Positions 1 to 9,246 of a stretch of DNA of 64,000 bases are shown here, piece by piece. The notes below the pieces were generated by a model, which was given only the letters and a program-made list of their open reading frames with translations, was not told the DNA's origin and made no database searches. The DNA is taken from positions 1-64,000 of the forward strand of contig NZ_FNDD01000011.1 in assembly GCF_900100015.1 (NCBI RefSeq). The letters are read 5' to 3'. The stretch comes from Vibrio xiamenensis (GTDB lineage: Bacteria > Pseudomonadota > Gammaproteobacteria > Enterobacterales > Vibrionaceae). Within the stretch, counting starts at the first letter, position 1; each line of letters opens with the position of its first letter. The translations under genes and the position numbers were made by a program.

Positions 1-570
<570 letters not shown>

Positions 571-573
571 CTT

Positions 574-990
574 ATGACAGAGTTAGAAAAATTAAACCGC
601 TTGCTAACGGAGTTCTACGACAAGATGTCATCGTGGGAGCAGTCTGTGGTAAAAGAGACCGGCTACTCGCTGGCGCAGATTCATACCATCGAAGTGCTAG
701 GCAGCCACGGCGCAATGCGAATGAAAGAATTGGCGGAAAAGCTCGGCATCACCACTGGCACTTTGACGGTGCAAATCGACAAACTTGTGCGCGCCGAACT
801 TATCGAGCGGATGCCATCTGAAAACGATCGCCGCGCGATCGTAGTAGGCTTGACAGCGCAAGGCCTCAATTTACATCGTCAACACAATCAGTTGCATTTG
901 GAACTGGTCAACGAGTTGACCCAAGAGTTAAACAGTGAACAGCCCGCTCAGCTTATCGGCTGTTTAGAGAAAATGATACGCGCTTTTTAA
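574..990 (+). CDS. MarR-family transcriptional regulator
   Basis: A 138-residue winged-helix DNA-binding protein of normal MarR length. The DNA-recognition part is MRMKELAEKLGITTGTLT (about residues 48-65). The wing contains the family signature ENDRRAIVVGLTAQG (about residues 82-96, the usual D-x-R-R segment). Helices at both ends would form the dimer interface. Its start codon lies 3 nt after the dmeF stop and has no clear ribosome site of its own, so translation is probably coupled to dmeF. By position it may control dmeF; the ligand is unknown. Confidence 0.88.
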   Translation: MTELEKLNRLLTEFYDKMSSWEQSVVKETGYSLAQIHTIEVLGSHGAMRMKELAEKLGITTGTLTVQIDKLVRAELIERMPSENDRRAIVVGLTAQGLNLHRQHNQLHLELVNELTQELNSEQPAQLIGCLEKMIRAF

Positions 991-1234
991 CCCCAGCCAT
1001 TGTTTGATTCATCCCTTGCTCGGTAGGTTCTCGTTACCGAGCTTTTGTTAGTCGCGACTGGCGCAGATTGCTTGCTCGTGCATGGCATAACTGTGATATG
1101 CAGCGATAACAAACTTTTCATCTTTACTAACTCGTTTTACTTGAGTTGAAACGGCTTTTTATTTTATTCTCGAAGCATACTGCCGAGCACGTCAACAAGG
1201 CAGACATTTTGATGACACATAAGGAGCGTTCACC

Positions 1235-1732
1235 ATGTTGGTGAGTAAGTTTGATAGTTCAGAAAATAGCCTACTATTTTCGCCAAAAGTGGTTGCGATG
1301 TTAGAGCAACTCAAAGCGCTGAATCTTGCAAATCTTGAATTGGGTAAGTACTCATTTGAAGGGATTGATGAAGACGACGCGTTCTTCATTGTGATGGAAT
1401 ATCAAACCGCAAAGCAGAGCAGTGTTGGCCCTGAATTTCACCGCAAATACACAGACATCCAACTGTTGGTTTCTGGCGAAGAGCAATTTGGCTGGGTTCG
1501 TGTCAGCGACAGTGAGCTCGCTGATCTGGACAGCAAATATCAATACGATGCTGAGCGTGATATCTGCTTTATTAAAGAGCAAGAGCTGCCACTTGAAATT
1601 AACCAAATGAAACTAGGGCACTTCTACTTGTTCACGCCACAAACTATCCATATGCCAAACTTGGCGATTGGCGAGCCAAGTGCGGTACGTAAAGTGGTGG
1701 TTAAGCTTAAAACTGAGCTACTGAATCGCTAA
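1235..1732 (+). CDS. YhcH/YjgK/YiaL (DUF386) family protein
   Basis: A 165-residue cytosolic protein of the YhcH/YjgK/YiaL family, a cupin-like fold that includes EbgC and proteins of sialic acid operons. Conserved family parts are the HRKYTDIQLLVSGEE segment (about residues 69-83) and the C-terminal TPQTIHMPN segment, which carries a His of the putative metal site. An AAGGAG ribosome site sits 8 nt before the ATG. No sugar-catabolic genes are adjacent, so the substrate cannot be inferred. Members have been proposed to be sugar anomerases or to act on glycan breakdown products. Confidence 0.8.
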   Translation: MLVSKFDSSENSLLFSPKVVAMLEQLKALNLANLELGKYSFEGIDEDDAFFIVMEYQTAKQSSVGPEFHRKYTDIQLLVSGEEQFGWVRVSDSELADLDSKYQYDAERDICFIKEQELPLEINQMKLGHFYLFTPQTIHMPNLAIGEPSAVRKVVVKLKTELLNR

Positions 1733-1761
1733 TTCGAGCGTTATGCTTATCTTACAGAAAC

Positions 1762-1795
1762 AAAAATCCGCGCTTTACGATAAGCGCGGATTTTT
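1762..1795. terminator. Bidirectional intrinsic terminator
   Basis: A perfect 14-bp stem (arms 1762-1775 and 1782-1795, loop TACGAT) with an A-run on the left arm and a T-run on the right arm. It lies between the convergent yhcH-like and EamA genes and can serve both. Confidence 0.9.
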
Positions 1796-1823
1796 TATCA
1801 TGGTTTTTTACGAGGATGGAAGT

Positions 1824-2786
1824 TTACTTGGCTAGCACAGAATCGGCTTGGGCAGAGCGCATGCGTTTTTGGCGGGTGACCAGATAAATACCGCTGCACA
1901 CCAATACCAAGGCGACTAAGTTTTTCCACTCCAATATGGTCTCACCAAGAAAGATCGCAGAAAGCAAACTGCCAAACACCGGAATCAAAAAGTTAAAAAT
2001 GGTGATGGTACCGACCGAGTTGTATTTGAGTAGCACACTCCAAATCGCAAATGCCGCAGAAGACAGCAGCGCTAAGTAAATAAGTAGCGTGACGCTTGCT
2101 AAGCTGAAATGCCCAGAATGCCCACCGGCGACAAGCCCAATCAATAATAGTGCTAAGCCACCAATCGCCAACTGCCAAGCGGTCATCAACATCGCATCAA
2201 TACCTTGCGAGACTTTTTTGCCATAGATGGATGCCGCCGAAAGAATGAACGCGGCCAACATCACCGAGCCTTCGCCCGCTAAACTGAACTGAAAATCCAG
2301 CAGTGAATGGTTGAAATTGACGATGAAGACGCCAAGAAACCCCACCAAACAGCCGAGTGCTTTGCGTTGAGTCAGGCGATCATTTTGGTAAATGAAATGC
2401 GCCAGCAATACGCTAAAGAAGGTGCCGGTTGCGTTGATGATCGATGCTTTGACACCACTGGCAAACGCCACGCCGATATAAAAGAAAATGTACTGCAAGC
2501 TGGTTTGAGTTAAACCAAGTATGGCGATTTGGCGCATTTTTTGTCGGCTAAAATTACCGCGATGACGACCAAGTAATCGCGCTAAAAGCAACAGTAATAT
2601 TCCGGCGAGAAAGAAGCGCTGGCCGGCAAACACCATTTGTGAGGCCACATCGTGGGCTTCAATCTGCAGCAGTGCGTAACCCGTTTTGATTGCAGGATAG
2701 GCGCTGCCCCACAGCAGAGTACATAAAATCGCTAAGGCGTACACAATCAGTGGCTTGGAAAACAGTGGGTGAGAATCATGAGACAT
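1824..2786 (-). CDS. EamA/DMT-superfamily transporter
   Basis: A 320-residue inner-membrane protein with about ten hydrophobic helices in two EamA repeats. The first repeat opens with ILCTLLWGSAYPAIKTG, a typical DMT start. The second repeat contains GTITIFNFLIPVFGSLLSA and ends with a short basic cytoplasmic tail. Members export amino acids or other metabolites; the substrate here cannot be told. Transcription runs leftward from a promoter region at about 2800-3000, divergent from the GH43 gene. An AAGGTAA ribosome site precedes the ATG. Confidence 0.85.
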   Translation of the reverse strand: MSHDSHPLFSKPLIVYALAILCTLLWGSAYPAIKTGYALLQIEAHDVASQMVFAGQRFFLAGILLLLLARLLGRHRGNFSRQKMRQIAILGLTQTSLQYIFFYIGVAFASGVKASIINATGTFFSVLLAHFIYQNDRLTQRKALGCLVGFLGVFIVNFNHSLLDFQFSLAGEGSVMLAAFILSAASIYGKKVSQGIDAMLMTAWQLAIGGLALLLIGLVAGGHSGHFSLASVTLLIYLALLSSAAFAIWSVLLKYNSVGTITIFNFLIPVFGSLLSAIFLGETILEWKNLVALVLVCSGIYLVTRQKRMRSAQADSVLAK

Positions 2787-3418
2787 ACAGCGTTACCTTA
2801 AGGTCTTTGCGACGCAATCCAATCAAATACTGCCAAGAGCTGGCAATAAGGCGCGAGAATAGTAGCGAAAAGCGCTGAGTTTGTCTTGCTTGTTCGCCGC
2901 TATTGGTCACATTTTTTGCGCAAATATCGCTCTGTTGCCTAACGATTTGAGTAGTCGAAATGGTTTTGGACTCAATCACTAAAGACTCAGTACAAGCGGT
3001 ACAAAAGTGTGATCTGAAATTATGTTCATATCACGTCTTTATGTCTTTGATGATGTTAGAAATTGTGTTTATTAGACGCGGGCAAAAATAGCAAGGTCGC
3101 GGCTTGAGCGTAGCGTCTGACACGCTAAAGTGAACACGCTTGCAGGCGTGGGACCAAGGGTAGCAGTCAGTTCGTATCGTATCATTGCTATTACAGAATG
3201 TGCGTTAGCTCGTTTAAAGGAGTGCGAATCATGGCGACTGAAACAAGGACGAGATAATGGCCAGTGAATAGGCCATCACCTAGGCTCAGCGTAGTGGTAT
3301 TTCACCGTTCAAATTTATTGGGGCGACACCGACCTCAGGGTGCCTGAAAAGCAGAGCGGTGGATTTCATTCCCCCATGAAATCCATCGATTAAGGCATCT
3401 ATGAGAGGAAAACAACAA
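2787..3418 (+). promoter_or_regulatory. Long structured leader in front of the GH43 gene
   Basis: This gene-free stretch holds several inverted repeats in the sense of the downstream gene: AGACGC at 3074-3079 with GCGTCT at 3113-3118; a 6-bp CACGCT/GGCGTG hairpin at 3135-3150; ATGGCC/GGCCAT at 3257-3276; and a perfect 9-bp hairpin GGATTTCAT/ATGAAATCC at 3361-3384, ending 34 nt before the chosen start codon. The last could control termination or translation. I recognise no known riboswitch class. The promoter of the leftward EamA gene must also lie in the left part. Confidence 0.5.
3231..3257 (+). CDS. Possible 8-codon upstream ORF in the GH43 leader
   Basis: ATG GCG ACT GAA ACA AGG ACG AGA TAA (MATETRTR) is preceded at good spacing by AAAGGAGTGCGAATC, a strong ribosome site. 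Its stop codon touches the ATGGCC/GGCCAT hairpin. Such an arrangement could be a leader peptide that couples translation to folding of the leader. Two of the eight codons are the rare arginine codons AGG and AGA. Whether it is translated is not known. Confidence 0.35.
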   Translation: MATETRTR

Positions 3419-5221
3419 ATGAAACTTCACTCGAAATTGAGTGTGTTGGCGGCAAGTGTGCTGCTGGCAACCCCGATGCTAGCCATGGCTAGTAACCCGA
3501 TTATTAAACACATTTATACTGCCGATCCTGCCGCGATCGTCGATGACGATACCGTATACATTTATACCGGTCATGATGAAGCGGGCACCGACGAATCTGC
3601 CTATGTGATGGACGATTGGCACGTGTTCTCATCTAAAGACTTGGTTAACTGGACCGATCACGGCGAAGTGTTGTCACTGGAAGATTTTAGCTGGGCATCG
3701 GCCGATGCTTGGGCGGGTCAAGTGATCAAACGAGATGACAAATACTACTGGTACGTCCCCGTTAATGACGACACCGATGGCTGGTTTGGCATTGGCGTGG
3801 CTGTTTCAGATTCACCAACCGGTCCGTTTGTTGATGCAATTGGCTCGGCGCTTATCACCGACAGTATGACGCCCAATGAAACCCTCGATATCGACCCAAC
3901 CGTGTTCATCGACGATGACGGTCAAGCTTACCTTTATTGGGGTAACGCCACCGACGATGGCATCATCAAGGTGGTCAAACTCAAAGACAATATGATTGAA
4001 ACCGATGGCGATATTACCGACATCGACACCGATCAAGTGCCGAGTTTTACTGAAGCGCCTTATATGCATGAACGCAACGGCATCTATTATCTCTCTTATG
4101 CGGCAGGGTGGCCGGAAAATATTTACTACTCGACCGCGGATAATCCGATGGGGCCATTTACCTATCAAGGTATGATTCTGGATGCTGATGATGTCAGCTC
4201 GCCAACCAGCCACCAGTCGATCATTGAGTACCACGATAACTGGTATCTGGTTTACCACAACGCGGATTTACCCGATGGCGGAGAGTATCGTCGTAGCGTT
4301 GCAATGGATAGGCTCTACTACAATGATGACGGCACGATTCAGCAAGTCACTCCGACCACCGACGGCGTCGGTGTTGATGGACTTGGTGGCGAGTATGTAC
4401 TGAAAAACCGTTTAAGCGACAAATGTTTGCAGCCACTCGATGGCGCGACTTCAAACGGCACCCAGATTGTTCAACATACGTGTGACGATGACGATACCCA
4501 GCACTGGGATTTGACACATACTCTTGATGATACCTACCAAATTACTCATCAAGAGAGTGGCAAAGTGCTCGACATCAGCCAAGGTTCGGTTGCCAATGGT
4601 GCGCGCGCAATTTTGTGGGCGAACTACGATGGCGACAATCAATATTGGCAACTGGATAGTCAGTCGGATGACGATGAAATTTACGATGTGACCAACTACA
4701 ACAGCCAACTGCTGCTTGAAACAGCGGATGCTCTGCTGGATGAAGACGCTAATGTTGGGCAGTGGTCAAATAATGGCGGCTATCAGCAGCAGTGGTGGTT
4801 TTTAAGACCGGAAGCAACACAAATCGAACCTGTCTCTTATGAAGGTTATTACTTATCATATCGAGCCAATGGGGTGTGGATGGAATCGTCGCCGTCGCCA
4901 CTGGACAGCAGCCAATTTAGAATTGAATCTGGGCTTGCTGATAGCAGCGGTATTTCTTTTGCGTCTATTACTCGTCCTGGGTATTACCTGCGCCATCGCG
5001 GCTTTGTGTTGTATATGGAATACGACAACGGCAGTGACGACTTCGACGAAGATGCAACTTTCTATCGTCAAGAAGGTTTATCTGACTCTAGTGCGGTTTC
5101 GTATGAATCGTACAACTATCCTGGTTACTACATTCGTCATCAGTATTATCAGTTACGTGTCGACCCTGAATCGGATATTGATGATACTTCAGATGCAACC
5201 TTTAATGAAATCAGTGACTAA
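3419..5221 (+). CDS. Exported GH43-family glycosidase with ricin-type and AbfB-type carbohydrate-binding modules
   Basis: A secreted enzyme of about 600 residues, probably a beta-xylosidase or alpha-L-arabinofuranosidase acting on plant or algal polysaccharide. The Sec signal peptide (LSVLAASVLLATPMLAMAS) is followed by a five-bladed propeller with the three GH43 acids visible: Asp in TADPAAIV, Asp in DIDPTVFIDDDG and Glu in TEAPYMHERNG. Then comes a ricin-B (CBM13) domain with QHW and QYW motifs, and two AbfB/CBM42-like repeats (PGYYLRHRG and PGYYIRHQY). I chose the ATG at 3419, not 3401, because GAGAGGA at 3403-3409 is then a correctly spaced ribosome site and the protein begins with the signal peptide. 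Confidence 0.85.
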   Translation: MKLHSKLSVLAASVLLATPMLAMASNPIIKHIYTADPAAIVDDDTVYIYTGHDEAGTDESAYVMDDWHVFSSKDLVNWTDHGEVLSLEDFSWASADAWAGQVIKRDDKYYWYVPVNDDTDGWFGIGVAVSDSPTGPFVDAIGSALITDSMTPNETLDIDPTVFIDDDGQAYLYWGNATDDGIIKVVKLKDNMIETDGDITDIDTDQVPSFTEAPYMHERNGIYYLSYAAGWPENIYYSTADNPMGPFTYQGMILDADDVSSPTSHQSIIEYHDNWYLVYHNADLPDGGEYRRSVAMDRLYYNDDGTIQQVTPTTDGVGVDGLGGEYVLKNRLSDKCLQPLDGATSNGTQIVQHTCDDDDTQHWDLTHTLDDTYQITHQESGKVLDISQGSVANGARAILWANYDGDNQYWQLDSQSDDDEIYDVTNYNSQLLLETADALLDEDANVGQWSNNGGYQQQWWFLRPEATQIEPVSYEGYYLSYRANGVWMESSPSPLDSSQFRIESGLADSSGISFASITRPGYYLRHRGFVLYMEYDNGSDDFDEDATFYRQEGLSDSSAVSYESYNYPGYYIRHQYYQLRVDPESDIDDTSDATFNEISD

Positions 5222-5232
5222 TCATTAGTTAC

Positions 5233-5264
5233 CAGCACCGTAGTTGTTACAAACTGCGGTGCTG
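5233..5264 (+). terminator. Terminator-like hairpin after the GH43 gene
   Basis: A 13-bp stem CAGCACCGTAGTT/AACTGCGGTGCTG (one G-U pair) with loop GTTACA, 11 nt after the stop codon, followed by a pyrimidine-rich ATTTCTCTTCTTCC. Confidence 0.7.
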
Positions 5265-5404
5265 ATTTCTCTTCTTCCCACCAAGGCGCTACGTTTTTCT
5301 ACTCCCATCGCCAAATAAGCTGAGCAGTTTCTTCTCTACATTCATAACGATATGAAAAATCATCACTATACTTTGATTAACTTTTCATGGAAGGCGGTGC
5401 ATTT

Positions 5405-7321
5405 ATGAAGCAACTTGGGTTTAAGCGACTGTTACTACTTTCAGTCATCTTATTGGTTGGCCTCTCGGTTTCAGTCTCGAGTTTTATCTCTTATTCCAAC
5501 ACGAAATCTTCAATTAACGATCTAATTATTACTTCTGGGCAGGATTACATAAAAGGCCGTGCTCAGCTGGTTGAAAGCTTTCTTGGTGAGAAAATCAGTG
5601 GTGTAAAAGGGCTGGGGGATTTTTATAAAGATAAAGATTTTCCAGGTAGTACCGCCAAAGACTATATTGCGCTGACTGAAGTTTTGGCTACCGCGCTCAA
5701 TACCGGCAGTTCTTTTATTGGTTTTGAAGACAGTGGCGATGCGTATTGGAACCAGGAAACCTCGGCATGGCCGAATCATAAATTTAACGGCGATATTCGC
5801 GAGCAGAGCTACTATCAAGATGGTCGCCGCGCTGTAACCCCTTCCGTGACCGACCCATACCCTGATGAGAGCAACTCGAAAATCTACTGGATCAGCATTG
5901 TGCAAAAGGTCAAGCAAGGCATGATGGGTGCCGACATGAAGTTGGATTTTTTAACCAAATTGGTTAAAGACTCGACAGATATTGTTGGTTCTGTCGCGCT
6001 AATCGTTAATCAGGATAGTACTGTTTTGGCCTCTACGTCTGATGCGGTCAAGGTTGGTGATAAGGGGGTCGATTACCCTTGGTTCAATAAAGCAATCACT
6101 CAAGCGATAAACAATGAAAGTACCTACGTTCATTACGAACTTAACGGGGTAGATAAAATCTTGTTTTCGCATCGTATCAAGGTGGCAGATAAGAACTGGT
6201 ATTTTGCAATCGGTTTAGATACCTCCGTCGCGTTTGCGATGTTAGACACTAAGAAGAGATCCGCGATTATTATTGCGCTGGTGGCAATGCTGGTTAGCGT
6301 AATTGTCGCCTATTTGCTGATTCAGGTTTTGTATCGCCCAATCTTATCACTTAATCGCACCATTCAAGATTTAGCCAGTGGTGATGGCGATTTAACCCAG
6401 CGTTTGACTATCACCACTAATGATGAACTCGGCACCATCGCAAGTGGCGTGAATAAATTTATTGCTGGTTTACAAGTGATGCTAAAGGAGATTCAAGAGA
6501 GCTCCAATGTGCTGCAAACCAACGTAGCGCAGCTTAAAAATCAGTCGCAAAGCAATGCCGCTATCTTGCAAAGTCACGTTTCAGAAACCGAACAGATTGT
6601 TGCAGCGATTGAAGAGATGAACGCCACCGCCAACTCTATGGCAACCGATGCAGCGAATACTGCTGGCATCACGCAGCAAGCGGATACCACCAGCGTCCAA
6701 TCAGTCACCACACTGCGCCAGTCGCAAAACACTGTGTCGGCATTGATTAAAGATGTGGAATCGGCGGCAGACAACGTCAACCGAATGAGTCAAGAAACCC
6801 AAGAGATCAACAAAGTTCTCAGCGTGATTGGTGATATCGCCGAGCAAACCAACTTATTGGCATTGAACGCGGCGATTGAAGCGGCGCGCGCGGGTGAGCA
6901 AGGCCGCGGTTTTGCCGTGGTGGCGGACGAAGTGCGTAATCTTGCTAGCCGCACCAAGTCCAGTACCGAAGAGGTCGAAGACGCGCTGTCGAAACTGCTT
7001 AAAGGTACGCAAGTGGTGGTGGAATCGATGGAAAACACCAAGCAGCGCTGCCAAGAAACTGCAGACGGTTCGGGTGAGGTAGGTGAAAGTTTAGAAACCA
7101 TGACCACCTATGTGGCAGAAATTAATACGCTAAGCGCGCAAATCGCCACCGCGGCAGAAGAGCAAAGCAGTGTTACGCAAGAGCTCAGTCGTAATATGGC
7201 CGCGCTTAACGATATTGTTGGCGAACTGGATTCTAACGGTCGACGTGCACTGAGTGATATGGACAACATTGCGAGTGTTAATGACAAGCTGGTGCGCATC
7301 GTCGGACGTTTTAAGCTTTAA
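5405..7321 (+). CDS. Methyl-accepting chemotaxis protein with a periplasmic dCache sensor
   Basis: A transmembrane chemoreceptor of about 638 residues. A short cytoplasmic N-terminus and a first membrane helix ([19 protein letters not shown]) are followed by a periplasmic domain of about 245 residues of dCache type. A second helix is near residue 280, a HAMP segment follows, and then a long methylated helical hairpin. The tip near residue 477 has the invariant signalling core [20 protein letters not shown]. The ATG at 5405 is preferred to 5387 because the sequence GGAAGGCGG between them gives a ribosome site. It lacks a C-terminal CheR-tethering pentapeptide. It sits alone between two terminators; the ligand is unknown. 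Confidence 0.92.
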   Translation: MKQLGFKRLLLLSVILLVGLSVSVSSFISYSNTKSSINDLIITSGQDYIKGRAQLVESFLGEKISGVKGLGDFYKDKDFPGSTAKDYIALTEVLATALNTGSSFIGFEDSGDAYWNQETSAWPNHKFNGDIREQSYYQDGRRAVTPSVTDPYPDESNSKIYWISIVQKVKQGMMGADMKLDFLTKLVKDSTDIVGSVALIVNQDSTVLASTSDAVKVGDKGVDYPWFNKAITQAINNESTYVHYELNGVDKILFSHRIKVADKNWYFAIGLDTSVAFAMLDTKKRSAIIIALVAMLVSVIVAYLLIQVLYRPILSLNRTIQDLASGDGDLTQRLTITTNDELGTIASGVNKFIAGLQVMLKEIQESSNVLQTNVAQLKNQSQSNAAILQSHVSETEQIVAAIEEMNATANSMATDAANTAGITQQADTTSVQSVTTLRQSQNTVSALIKDVESAADNVNRMSQETQEINKVLSVIGDIAEQTNLLALNAAIEAARAGEQGRGFAVVADEVRNLASRTKSSTEEVEDALSKLLKGTQVVVESMENTKQRCQETADGSGEVGESLETMTTYVAEINTLSAQIATAAEEQSSVTQELSRNMAALNDIVGELDSNGRRALSDMDNIASVNDKLVRIVGRFKL

Positions 7322-7357
7322 TATTTTAATCTGTCTTCAACTTTTCATCTTTTGTGA

Positions 7358-7387
7358 AAAAACACCGAGCTTAGGCTCGGTGTTTTT
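7358..7387. terminator. Bidirectional intrinsic terminator
   Basis: Stem AAAAACACCGAGC/GCTCGGTGTTTTT with a TTAG loop. It separates the convergent chemoreceptor and sbmA genes and has A- and T-tracts on both sides. Confidence 0.9.
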
Positions 7388-7404
7388 ATAACGGGTATTT
7401 GTCT

Positions 7405-8700
7405 TTAGCTTACTTCGTTGGCTTGTTCGGCTTGCAGGTGTTCTGTTTGCAAGTACTCCAACTCTGCTTGGTTGACCGCTTGCTCAAAGCCTTTAAGACG
7501 TTTGTAAATCGATAGCAGTTCAACAATCGTGGTCCAAGAGTTGACTAGGTATTGGAATGAATTTTCGACCTGATTAAACGCATTCATAATTCTCTGCATC
7601 ATTCCAAGAGTAAATGCCCCCGCCACGATGGATGGTGCCAGCGCGATCATAGGCACAAAAGCGCCAAACTGCAGATAGCCATAACGAACAATATTGAAGT
7701 ACACGTAGTGCAGGTAGAGGCGGAAATAGTTGTTGCGAACGTTATTAAATAGTGTCGCCAAGGTGATCGGTTCGGCGCGATCTTCGTGGTCTTCACCATA
7801 AACCAACTCTTTACGATAGGCCGCTTCGACTTTCTGATTTTTAAATTCCAACCCAGGCAATTTGATCCCCGCAGCGGCCAATAACATGGTGCCGAAAATT
7901 GACCACAAAATCGCAACGAACACTAGGGCTTGTGGCACTTCTCCAACAATCGGAATTGATTTTACGTGCTCTGACAAACCCCATAAAATGGGTAGAAAAG
8001 CGAGTAGGGTCATCACTGAGTTGAGAAAACTTACCCCAAGGCTTTCCATGATCGATGCGAAACGCATGGTGTCTTCTTGAATACGCTGTGACGCACCTTC
8101 AATATGACGAACGTGCTGCCATTTGGAGGTGTAGTAATCGGTCATCGCCGTGCGCCAGCGGAATACATAGTGGCTGACGAAAAACGAGTTACACACTGCC
8201 ACGGTAATCGCGACCATCAGAATGATCATGACGGTCGAAAGTTCGGAATAGAACTCGCTTAAAGTAATACTGTTTGGCGCTGACAACGCTTTTTGAATCA
8301 GGTTGTAGAAATCGCCGTACCACTCATTAAGCATGACGCTGACTTCGACTTGAAACCAAGTAATAAACACGATTAGCGCGGAGCCTGCCACTGACCATTT
8401 GGCCCATTTTTGACCGCCGATTTTAAGCCATGTACCAATAAACAGCAGGTAACACACCACCATATATTGGTAGAGCCAAGCATTGCTGGCCGTTTCTTGG
8501 GCCGATTGAAATTGTGCCATTGCCGCAGGTTTGGCATCCGCTGCCAGCGCCTCTGGATAGTGAATACCAAACCAACTCGCCAAGCTTAAGCTGGGGCCAA
8601 GATCGTGTACTTGAGTGTACCAACCGACCACACACAGCAGTGACCAGAGAGCAAAGCTGAAGAAAAACAGCTTAGGTTTTGGAAAAAATGAATCAAACAC
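7405..8700 (-). CDS. sbmA: SbmA/BacA-like peptide transporter
   Basis: A 431-residue inner-membrane protein with about seven to eight membrane helices. It matches the SbmA/BacA family, which uses the proton gradient to take up proline-rich antimicrobial peptides, microcins and related compounds. Family-like segments include [20 protein letters not shown] near the start, [16 protein letters not shown] and [18 protein letters not shown] in the middle, and [20 protein letters not shown] near the end. No ATP-binding domain is present, as expected for SbmA. The start is GTG at 8700 with AAGGTG 9 nt upstream. The C-terminal tail is rich in Gln and Glu. Confidence 0.88.
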   Translation of the reverse strand: MFDSFFPKPKLFFFSFALWSLLCVVGWYTQVHDLGPSLSLASWFGIHYPEALAADAKPAAMAQFQSAQETASNAWLYQYMVVCYLLFIGTWLKIGGQKWAKWSVAGSALIVFITWFQVEVSVMLNEWYGDFYNLIQKALSAPNSITLSEFYSELSTVMIILMVAITVAVCNSFFVSHYVFRWRTAMTDYYTSKWQHVRHIEGASQRIQEDTMRFASIMESLGVSFLNSVMTLLAFLPILWGLSEHVKSIPIVGEVPQALVFVAILWSIFGTMLLAAAGIKLPGLEFKNQKVEAAYRKELVYGEDHEDRAEPITLATLFNNVRNNYFRLYLHYVYFNIVRYGYLQFGAFVPMIALAPSIVAGAFTLGMMQRIMNAFNQVENSFQYLVNSWTTIVELLSIYKRLKGFEQAVNQAELEYLQTEHLQAEQANEVS

Positions 8701-9246
8701 TATAAAACACCTTGTTTTCTAACGCCGCGTCACGTGCGGGCGCATCATTGAGTGGATACTTGCGTTGAGGCGCCAAAGCGAGCAACGCGGTTGGGCTTCC
8801 AGCCCATTTTTAAATAACGATCTGTCACTTCGACAATTAAAGCCAATAAAAATTCACTGTGGCTGAGCGAATGTCATCACTCAGTACACAGTGAATTATT
8901 GAGTAATTTCATCATAGTAGCAGTTGGCGATGTAAGAAAGTGTCTACGTTACGCGGTCGACAAGGTTGAGCACAGTCTCACAATGGCGCTGATGATATGC
9001 AGCGCGGCTTTTCTCTGTAAAAGATTGGTAATTCAATAAGATACAATTTTCATATTTTATATCATTGTAAAGAATGCGTTCATATTTATGTCAGATATGG
9101 TTCACATTGCGTTGTTAGATTATTTGAATACATCAACATAACTAGCAAATGAATAACCGCGTCAGCAACTCGGCTTAGACAATCATTTCGCAGTGACCAA
9201 GCCTCTCACGAGTGCGATGAACGATGGTTATGCAAGGAGCAAAGCA
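8701..9246. promoter_or_regulatory. Gene-free divergent region between sbmA and phoX with two hairpins
   Basis: No coding gene is seen. A hairpin with arms GCGTTG (8762-8767) and CAACGC (8783-8788), with an inner CGC/GCG pair, is followed by a tight stem TGGGCT/AGCCCA (8792-8806) and a T-run, so it reads as a rightward terminator with no rightward gene before it. A second inverted repeat, AATTCACTGTG (8853-8863) / CACAGTGAATT (8889-8899), has an inner CTGAG/CTCAG pair. The region right of 9000 is AT-rich and should hold the phoX promoter. I could not find a convincing Pho box. Confidence 0.5.

Noticed and set aside
3057..3418. c-di-GMP (GEMM) riboswitch before the GH43 gene
   Set aside because: The region has GGGCAAAAATAGCAAGG but not the conserved GGCAAACC, GGACGCAAAGCC and tetraloop-receptor parts, so I do not call it.
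4839..5228. 129-codon frame inside the GH43 gene
   Set aside because: It overlaps the AbfB-like repeats in another frame; the GH43 frame has clear domains and this one has none.
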